64,000 nt of DNA, taken from assembly GCF_902150065.1 (NCBI RefSeq), contig NC_043990.1:10135240-10199239 (forward strand). The letters are read 5' to 3'. Position numbers and translations under genes: made by a program. This document shows positions 10,093 to 20,200 of the stretch, one piece after another (positions within the stretch are counted from its first letter, which is position 1; every line of letters starts with the position of its first letter). This stretch comes from Myripristis murdjan. Lineage: Eukaryota > Chordata > Actinopteri > Holocentriformes > Holocentridae. Under the pieces are notes generated by a model that saw only the letters and a program-made list of their open reading frames with translations, was not told where the DNA came from and did not search any database.

Positions 10093-12198
10093 ATGAGGGC
10101 ATTTGCAGTAATCCTTGCACTGGCGGTCTTCTCAGGTGAGTTCACCGCTTTCACTGAGAATTTAAAATCCCTGATGAAATACAAAATATTCTGTCTGTTA
10201 TGTTTTATGTCACATCTGAAAGATTAGGTTTGGACTTTGGTTGATGACAGTTTTCATATGAAGTGTGCTCATCTCTGCCTAATCTAGGCTGCCATGGAAG
10301 ACAGCTGCCACTGGGCGAGGAGGGGAGCTCCTGGGAAACGGGCCTCAGCAGGTTCAGGGACTATTTCACAGACCTGAGCTCCCGGGTCGACAACCTGGTG
10401 AAAGACATCAGGAGCTCCCAGATCAGCAGAGAGCTGGAGTGAGTTCATTCACATTAGTGCATGCGGAAATTTCACATAAATTCAGCTCTGATCTCGCCGC
10501 AATCATCTACCTGGCTGCTGCTGTTTTTTAACAATGCATATTTACACGCCAGAAACTTACTGCTCATACAGCACAGCCTCCTGTATAGGCACTATTATGA
10601 AATGCAGATTCCTAAAAATTAACATTCTTGCTTTTTATAGATTTTCATGCACTTACACAGAACATATTTGTCATAGTTTTGGGTGCATGTCATATTCATA
10701 GACCTGTGAGCTGCATCACCTGCCCAAGGAAATTCTTAAAATCAACATAAGGCAAACATTTATTTAAAAATGTAGCTGTATTATTCACCTATATCACATA
10801 GTCGGGCTGCAATAATGAAACAGTACCACTTCATAAATAACCGAGGCCCTGTGCATTTGCAAGAAGTGGTGACTGAAAGCCTAAAAGCAAATCATGAAGT
10901 GTAAATATCAGTGAGTGAGCACTCTACCCAGAGGAAGCTGCACTCACTAAAGTTAGACTTGCCTCTCTCATCACTTTGCCACGTTTTAGTATAAAACATA
11001 ACAGGCTTTCGTTTGCTGTGGTTTGCTGTGTGCTGTTTACTGACATCACATCACAGCATTTCTGGGTAACGAAGATCAGGTCCTTTGACATGTATGAGTA
11101 AAATTGCTGAAACCAGGTTTAAGATACTGACAGTGCAAAAAATATGATATAATAAGCATTTGCTTCGTACACAAAGAACTGATTAACCTCTGCTTTGTTA
11201 TGCAATGTGCATTCTGCACTCGGCTGCAACATGCCGCGGTGTGCGAGGGCTAATCAGCATGTCGCATTCAGGTGAGACATGTCTCCATGTGCGTGACACA
11301 TCGGAGTACAATCTGAGCCTGGACTCAAGTTTCTAAACCACTTTATGACATTTTGAACTTATTTCAGTCTCAGCTGCTATGGCACATTAACACATTTTTT
11401 TTTTCTGTAATCCTTTACACTTTATTGTTGGACTTTAAAGCAGTTAGTGCAGAGCTTTGGAATCTCTGAGATCTTTAAGAAACTTCAAAAGCCTTATTTT
11501 TACATTTGTACACTGTTGATTGCCTGTTTTGCTCTTGAATCAGACTCTATTTGCTTCCAGCTATTCCAATGTATGTTCAAGTTCATAGCAAATTCCCTGA
11601 AACTGTGATTAAAAAAAGAAACACCGATCAAACTACTTGGCTTGTCTCCACACAGCACCTTGATCCAAGACACCACGGCTGAGCTGACCATGTACAAGGA
11701 CGACCTGCAGACCAAGCTGGGCCCCTACGCTCAGGACACCGCGCAGCTTCTGGGTCAGGACCTGCAGGTGCTGATTGACAAACTTGGCGGTCACATGGAA
11801 GAGGCCAAGGACCGCATCACACAGTACACCCAGGAGCTGCAGACCATGATGGAGCAGAACGTGGATGACGTCAGGATCAGGGTCAGCGCCTACAGCCGCA
11901 AGCTCATGAAACGTCTCACCAAGGACAAACAGGAGATCAACAAGTGAGTGAATCTCCGGGGTGGACTGGGAGAGGAATTCATTGCAGGACGATGGGGAAT
12001 GCTGCGGAGTAAGGGGTTCAAACTGATTTCTAGAAGGATTTATTGTATTGTTTGCAAAGAGAATTGATTTCTTTATCTTTGTTTTATGGTGCTTGCCAAG
12101 GGAAAACTTTCAGAGGCTTATCAGAAATTTAAGAAGTTTAATTTAGCTTTACAAATTCTTAGCACTTCTTTGTGCAAATCCTTGTGCAGGATCTTCGC

Positions 12199-12239
<41 letters not shown>

Positions 12240-12938
12240 GATAATAATCTTGTTATGAAACCTCTTATGTACCATAGTAATTATAGTTGAGGTGACTCAC
12301 AGTCCTTGATGAACTAATCTGATACGGATAGGTTTTCCTTTAACCAAGTGCTGTTTGTTGACTATACATGCATTATCTAATTCTACTTCACGTACATGTA
12401 TTTATTTAATTGTGCAGAGCTTTCTTGTGGGATGGTCAAGCTTTTATATGCCTGTACACATCTAATGATAGTAACAGCTATATATATATTTTTTTCCGTT
12501 ACATAGTGCTCAGTGAATGAGCAAAACCAGACACATTGTGATGAATTTCTAGGCCCAGTTTTATCAGAAAGCATTTTTCATTTAACAGAAACTCTGCTCT
12601 TTCCTCTTCCTGTCCTATTTCTCAGGAAAATCACGATCTTTCTGGAGGAGCTTCAGACCCGCGCCTCTGAAAACGTGGAGTCGGTGAAGATGCGCATTGA
12701 GCCCTACTTTGCCCAGGTGCGTGAAAACGCCGGCGCCAAGATCAACACCTTCAACGATCTGCTGAGGAACCAGGCCGAGGAGATGAAGGGCAGGATCCAG
12801 AGCACGGCAGAGGACATCTGGGAACGCTTGGACGACACCACCGACGACCTACGCACGACCCTGGAGGAGAAGATGGCTGAAGTTCGCAGGTGGTTTGAGC
12901 CTTTCACCTCCATGATCAGTGAGAAGTTGAACCTGTAA
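10093..12938 (+). CDS. apoe: apolipoprotein E
   Basis: Coding exons are 10093-10135, 10288-10438, 11656-11943 and 12626-12938 (43, 151, 288 and 313 nt), giving 264 residues. A signal peptide MRAFAVILALAVFSGCHG opens it. The order of segments follows fish apoE: WETGLSRFRDYFTDL, then RELDTLIQDT, then LQTMMEQNVDDVRIRV, then RKLMKRLTKDKQEINKK. That basic stretch RKLMKRLTK corresponds to the LDL-receptor and heparin binding helix of apoE. Exon 3 has 151 nt, as in both apoA-IV genes nearby, which reflects common origin. The helical repeat region is split by an intron (11944-12625). The protein carries lipid to receptors in yolk syncytial layer, liver and brain. Whether it is the fish a or b paralogue is not settled; what I recall of zebrafish apoEb aligns along the whole length. 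Confidence 0.93.
12200..12236 (+). repeat. poly(T) tract in apoE intron
   Basis: A run of about 37 T lies in the last intron. It may be the antisense tail of a retroposed insertion, but no element body is evident beside it. Confidence 0.7.
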
Positions 12939-13196
12939 ACCCACTGACACGAAACACAACCTGGACTGTTTACCCGCCTCCTTCTGCTGCCACAGCTAAT
13001 CTCTGAAATGTTTTTTTTGAAAACTGGTAAAGTGAAATGCCAAAGGGGCAGCTCTTTGAAGACCAATATCATGTTTTCATCATTAGCTTCGCCCACAGTC
13101 CATGTGTTTATGGGATCTTTCTGTATCACTGTAAAACACTGCATTAAAACAAGCTGCTGACATGTGTGAAGAAAATCACTGACTGTTGGAATTAAC

Positions 13197-13202
13197 ATTA
13201 AA
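13197..13202 (+). terminator. likely poly(A) signal of apoE
   Basis: ATTAAA lies about 260 bases after the apoE stop. An earlier ATTAAA occurs near 13143. No AATAAA is closer. Confidence 0.4.
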
Positions 13203-13247
13203 CAATCATACTGCAGAACACATTTTCTGCTTGGTTCATAAGACACC

Positions 13248-13253
13248 TTTATT
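13248..13253 (-). terminator. likely poly(A) signal of the zinc-finger gene
   Basis: Plus-strand TTTATT reads AATAAA on the minus strand, about 1 kb after the zinc-finger stop at 14273. The two convergent genes would end within some tens of bases of each other. Confidence 0.4.
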
Positions 13254-13259
13254 GGTAAA

Positions 13260-14270
13260 CTGCTTGCATTGTTTGATGACATGCATAAGTCACTTTTCAC
13301 TGAGGTTTATGTGTCACATCTGGAAAAAAAAAAAAAAAAATCAGCACCCCATATTGCAAGTGAGAACAATCAAGAGTGTTCATTTTCACAGAAAAAAAAA
13401 CCTATCACAAAAGATTACAAAAGATTTCCACAGAACATTCACAGTAATGTGCTACATGATATGTGCAGGATCTCACATGCTTTCTGCACCTGGATATTCA
13501 CAAGAACTTTCTAAACATCTGAAGATACAAAGAGAGAGACATAAAACACACAACACCAGTTAGTGAGGTGATGTTCACACGATCACAATGTTCACATTGA
13601 CAGAAATTAAACAGGAACTCACATTTTGTTACAATGAACCCTTATTATGCTTTACAATAAATCTCAATGGAAATTTACAATCGAACAACAGTGATTTTAA
13701 ATCATCACACCACGGCTTCTTCTGTGAATGATGATGTATGAAATCTAATAAATATAGATTTTAAGGCAAAACTAAAGGCATCAGCAACACAGCTGTTTGA
13801 GAAATTATGTGCATTAAATAGCTTGAAATATCCTTTTTCTAAGAACAAATACAACTTTAACCATAGCAGAATCACATAAAAAGGTTTTCAACAGATAAAG
13901 TAACAGTATGTCAGAGTAAGTAAACAGTATATCAGAGTAACTGTAACTGTAAAAAAGAAGAAAAAAGTATGTTTTACTTTTTACATCACACACTGAAACC
14001 AATTGAGAAAATCAATGTTACACAAACTGAAGTAAGAAAAGTAGCTGCCTTCTTGAGTTGGGAACAATGTAATGAATTTTGTGAAAGCCTATATAAAAGG
14101 TTATGAACATACTCTACTATTATAAGGGCTTTTTTCAGTATATATGCTATAATTTTCTTTTCCAAGATACCTGTGTAGAGAAGTCTTTTATGTCTCAGAT
14201 TGAAGGATTCAGATGCGGGAAACTGGGTCTACATTTTTTAATCCAACCTATAAGGTCCCATTTCTACCAC
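13260..14270 (-). other. probable 3' UTR of the zinc-finger gene
   Basis: No gene is seen on either strand. The stretch is AT-rich, with an A17 run near 13324. It fits the minus-strand 3' UTR between the stop at 14273 and the signal at 13253. Confidence 0.45.
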
Positions 14271-14272
14271 GT

Positions 14273-17200
14273 CTACACTTTCCTGGCGTGATCTAGGTAA
14301 TGTTCATGAAGCTTTGACACATCTGTAAATTTCTCCATGCAAACTGCACAGTCGTAGATGTCATTCAGAGCCTCCTTCTGCTCAGGTGTCGTCAAGACTG
14401 TTGAGGCTTCAGCTGGATTGTTATCACAGTCACTGATGACGTTGTGGACGGGAGGTTTGTCTGAGGAGCAGGGCGGTAAATGATCCTGATCTGAATGATG
14501 GGTGCTACCTGTTTCAGTCACTGATCTGCACTCATCCCTGTCCACATGTGTGGAAACTGCTGAGGACTGAGGTATATTTGACATATTCTGACCAGAAGAG
14601 TCACTACTCGTGCCTGGTTGTTCTTCAGTAAAATGAGATGGCACAGTACTATTGGTAGAGGTAGGAATGGAGGAACTTCGGCTATCCATTTCTTGGCATT
14701 CTTCTGTATCTGATATGAAAACAGGTGGCGCTGAGGAGATGATCGGTACAACATACAGACGGTCTGGATGAGGGTACCTGAACAAGTATTTTTTATTGCT
14801 TACTGGAAGACTGCGTTTTTGCCGAGACGACCCTGAAACGAGTCCCTGCATGTCTCGGGCTCCAGTGGGAAGACAAGACACAATGTTGGCTGGAGAGCTG
14901 GCTGGCTCCTCCTCTTCAGTAAAATGGCAAACCTGATGTGCCTCGAGCAGATCTGCGTTTGTGAATTTGGCCGTGCATTTTTTGCAGTTATAAGGAAATG
15001 AAAACGGCACAGTAAGGCCTTTAGGCTGAGGGACTTTGAGACGTGCCCGGTGAGTCTTCATGTGAGTCTTTAAGGCACTGCTGCTACGAAATGAAAGGTT
15101 GCATGGCAGGCAGAAATGTGAGCTAGCCCCTTTGTGGAGCACACTGTGTTTCTTTAAGTTGCTTAGACTGGAAAAATTCTTCCCACATGTGCTACATTTC
15201 ATACAGTCATGTGGCTTGTGACATTCAGAAATATGGGTAGTGATGTCTTCTGAAGTGGCAAAGGTGTCAGGACACAAGGGACATGCATAAGGCCTCTGGG
15301 CCGCATGTTCCTGCAGGTGGTCGATATACGAGCCGAAGAACTTAAACTCCAAATTACACTGAGTGCACGAGAAGGGCCTGCCCTTTTTGCGATGTAGACA
15401 CTGATGCAACCACAGCTTTTTCCAAAGGTTAAAGGACTTTCCACACTTTCCACATGAGAATCTGCAAGAGCGGCTCCGGATTAGTGAACGAGGGCGAAAT
15501 CTTGATGGCTGTCCATCTGATCGGTCACTGCTGATGCTTATCAAAGAACAGGAAGCTGGGCTGGGACACTCACCACCAGAAATTGGAGAGGGAGCACTGA
15601 TGTCCAAGTCATTATTTACAGACTGACCATCCACACTTTGGTTGCCAGTTGGTGGTGGAGGTGGTGACTGCATGTCTATCATTTCCTTTTCAACTGGCTC
15701 CACTGGGAATGAAATAGTCTTATGCTTGTTTTGGTCTGAATCCGGAGATACTTGCTGACCATCACTGGACACAGAATCAAGTGGAGGTTCACGTGCCGGA
15801 CTGTTTGGCTGTTTTGGTTCCTGCCAAATCTCAGACAGGGATGAACTACATGTCCTCTCCTCTCCACTTGATTTGCAGCAAATTTTGCAATGAATGTTCA
15901 CTTCAGGGGCGCGATCATATTGTTGTCCACAGATATCACAAATTTGTGGCTGGCTGTTAGTGTGTGTTTGTAAATGCAGAGTATACTGGCACCAGTGACG
16001 ATATAGCTGCTTGCAAATTGGACATTTGTAATACATTGGGGTATTTATCTGTCCCTCAAGACTCTGAGTTACTAGGAAGCCATTTACGTCCCTGTTGTCA
16101 CCTTTCTCAAGGCATATTTGAGAGGCTTGATGTGAGCGTAGTGATGCAAGACTGTTGAAGGCTTGCTTGCACATGGCACAGAAGAAAGGCGTTGGTCCTG
16201 AGTGCATTTGAGAGTGACGTTTTAGCTCCTGGAGCTTCACAAATCCTTCACCACAAACAGAGCAAGCGTAAGGCTTTACAGGCCAGTGTGACTTTTCATG
16301 AACATTTAAACTCGAAGACTTGCAGAACCTCTTCCCACAAACAGGACAGGTGTGTGGCTTTGCTTCACTGTGGGCTTGTTGGTGCATTGTAAAAGTGGCC
16401 CTGTTAATGAACTCTTTGAGACAGGTGGGGCACTTCAGGGACTTCCTGTCCTTAGAAATAACTGCAGAATCTGTACAATCATCCTCCTGTTGATTATTAG
16501 CGTCTTTTCCTTCAGCAATGTCATCAATCAAACTGAATTTCTTTGTGCGTTTAATGTGAGTCCTGAAATGAGCAATCAGTTCATCTTTATTTTGAAATTT
16601 GCTGGCACAACATGGGCAAGGAATCGCTTGATGTTGTTGGTGAAGATCTGAATGCGAGCACAGTTTGGGGAGCTGAGCAAAACTCTTGCCGCACTTCAGG
16701 CACCTGTAAGGTTTTTCACCTGTGTGAAGGCGCTTGTGGACTGTGAACGCTGAGATATGGCGAAATGAGCGACGACAAAAAGAGCATTCAAGAGTTTTTT
16801 TTGTTTTCAGTTTTTCTTGGGGAGCAATCAAGTGTTTCAGTGTAGCAAAGTGTTTTAGTTTTGTGCTAGAAGTCATTTCCTTTGCTTGATCCTTGTTAGG
16901 TGTTTGCATGGTATTTATTTGTGTGCATAATGCCTCAGTGGTCTGGTGCTCAATGGGATTGACCATTGTACTCTCCATCTTGTGATTTAGCATTTCGGCA
17001 TCAGATGTAGAATTACAGAGACTGGATTTGGATGAAAGTCCAGAGATTTCACTAGAGGACGGAGGAACCACCAGCAGACTGGCCCGAGGATGCTTGGACT
17101 TCTTTTTTGTAGTTTCCCATCCTGTTTTATTCCTACGTCTCTTCCTTGCTACTTTAGCTTGTGGTTTTCCAGCAGGAACATCTGATTGGATGAACTGGAC

Positions 17201-20200
17201 TGGCCTGATTTCTTCATGTGCTGGTGAGACAGCTTTACTTTTATCCTGGTCCGGTTGGACAATATTTAAATCCACACTGGAAATAGATTTGATTTGGATT
17301 GAAGTGCTATCAGCATGAACAGACTCATAGGGAGTGTCCACATCTTCAGTCTTTATAACCGTCGCTCTTTTGCGAGACCTTTTGGATGCGAGAGTCTTGC
17401 CTTTTGTTTTAATTTTCCTTCTTCCACCTATTGTCTTTGATTTGGTGCCAGTTTCTTGTTTTGCAAGAACAACCGTGTCATTTTCAGATTTCTTCATCGA
17501 TGGCCTTGCCTTCAGTGTTTGCTTACCTTTCCTTTTTGATTTTACTGCATTAATTGCACTATCTGGCACCTCTTCTTCAACTAATGTGGTCACTGTCAGT
17601 TCCTCTTTTACTGGCATGCATTTTGTTTTGCCCTTGCGTTTTGTCACCTTGCTCTTCGTAAGGTCCTTACTTGTTAAGGCCTTTGGCATCTCAGAATCAA
17701 CCCCAGTTGAAACTGTATGGTCCTTTTCACGATCTGAAACCATATGTTCTATCTCAAATGTGTTCTCTGATGTTTTCTTCCTACCTTTACTTTTAAGATT
17801 TCCACGTGATGTTTCTGCCAAAGTAGTGACACTATTCTTACAGGTTGCCACCTTAGTTGCTGGCACCTTTCCCATCTTTTTTATTGCATCTCCTGTGAGT
17901 TGATCTCGCTGTGATTTATTTCTCTCTCTGGCTCTGAGCTTGATTTCTTGACTCTCCTTTGAGAGACTTCTCAAAGAAGTGGTGGTATTATCTTCAGGTT
18001 TTGAGACCATGTCTGTCTGAGTTATGTTATTCTCTACTGATTTGACCACTGACAGTTCCGATTTTAATCTCTTACATTTCCTCTTACCCTTCCCTTTTAC
18101 AACCTTGGCTAAATATTCATTTAAAATCTTAGAGGGATCTGGGACAGTATCAGCCACTTCACTGAACCCCTTAACAGAATCAACCGATGCCAGCCTCTGT
18201 TTTCTCGCTTTGCCTTGCTTGTTCCTTTTGCCCTTTAAATTTTCTGATGAATTTTCAAGTAATGGAGGTGTGAAGGCATGTTCAACACTAGCCACCCCTG
18301 TGTTATGTTCAGCTGATGCTGCAATTTTTAGATTTCTTCTTACTGCCAACGGTTTACTTTTGCCCTTGAATATTTTCATATCAGAATTAGCTGCTTCAGC
18401 AAGTGGAGTTTTGAAGTTATCTTGACAATTCAAATCTTTATCTATGACATTATTGTTTTTCTCCAATGGATTTTCACTGAAAGCTTGGCCAGGCTCCTCT
18501 TTTAGCCTCTTCCTGGTTATAATTTGCTGTAGCGACTTGCGAGTTGCATTTGGTATTTCACTGCTCTTTGAAGATACTGCCTTTTCTCTATCTTCTTTTG
18601 CTTTATCATTGATTTTTTCATCAGCTAGCTGACTCCCTAAGTGACCAGAGCATTCACGTTCCTCTACACTACCACAAACAGCTGTAAGTGTAGCGGGTTT
18701 CTTAGCGTTTCCGCTGTCTTTTCTAGGGAGTTTTCTTTTCCTCCGTGGTTGAGCTTTTGAGGTTTTTATGGTCGTGACAAGACTCTCATCTGGTTCTTTC
18801 TTTACCTCTACTGGAGGAAAACTGGTCTGCTGCAGTGAAACTTGCCCCGGTGGTTCACTCTTTTCACCCAAATCAGGATTTACAGTTTGCCCATTATTGG
18901 TGTTTTCTTTCACCGTTTTTGCTTTCTTACGTGTCCTACGATTTTTGCCTTTAGGCAGCTTCTTGGGATTCATAGTCCTGGTTGTTTCCTCTTCCACTTG
19001 CCTTTCTTGATTGAGCGTGTGATACCCCACCTCAGGACTTCCACTTTCTTCTTTAATAGGGATTTTTAAAGGTCCTGTATCCTTAGTATTGACTAGTGGC
19101 TTCTTTTTTCGCCCGCTCTTCTTTCTTTTACTGTAATTAGTTAATTGTGGCTCCAGTGGCTCCCAGGCTGGCTCAGTCTTGATGTGTGATGTCTGCAGGA
19201 AGGATTCAGAGAGCGCACATTGATTCTTAACTCCATAATCACTAAATGAAAGAGAGAGCTCGGTTTGACCAGATAATGGTAAACTGATAGGCTCTTCTTT
19301 GCATTTTTTATTTCTAGCTGCATGTTTTTTTGTTTTTGAGGCTGCGTAAGTTGGTGTTGAATTGTCCGTAGCCACTTCATCACATGTGTCTGTTTGTTTC
19401 TGTGAAATTCCAGTTGTTGAACGTGAAAGAACTGTGCTTTGACACCGTTTGGATTCAGAGGCAGTGACTCTCTTTTTCCTGTCTTCCACCATGGTCTTGG
19501 TCGGGTCTTTTTCTGCAGATAGAGGGAGGGCCTTGACATCCGGTATGAAGTCTAGAGGAGGCGAACACAAACCTAAATAAGCTTTTGTATTCCTTCTAAA
19601 CTTTGGGTTTTTCTTTGGGGGTCTAATTTTTTCCATTACATTTTCTATGACAGAGTCCTGGTTTTCAGTTTTAACTAACTTTTCATCATTAGGGGAATCC
19701 AAAAGAGGAGGATCTGCTGAATCCTCTGATTTGACGACAGATTCAATACATCTTTGTGAATGCAACAGTAAATTTTCAGTAAATGCATGCACAGGGATGT
19801 CCATATATTCAGCAGCGTACTTTAACTTTGGGCTACAAAATCTTGCTCGTGTTGATCTTCTTTGAGGGGGTGTTGATGTAGCTGTCATTTTTGTCTCCTT
19901 TTTTCTTGTCTTTGCTTTGAATGATGCCTGAGACAGAGACGGCGGTTGGGAGGATGGGGCGTCCACTGTGCTGACATCGCACTGTTTAGGTTCATTGTTC
20001 GATTCCCCCTCCTGAACCGCTGCCAGCAATTTAGCAATTTTCCTCAGTGTCTTTTTCTTGAATGGTCGGCCAGCTTTCCTCCTCACTTTCAGCACTTCTG
20101 CGATGCTCTTCACTCCAAAAGGGTCCTTATTGGGTACTTCTTCATCAGCTGTGCAAGCTACGTCATCATCCCTCTGAGTGACACCTAACCCCAACGAGCC

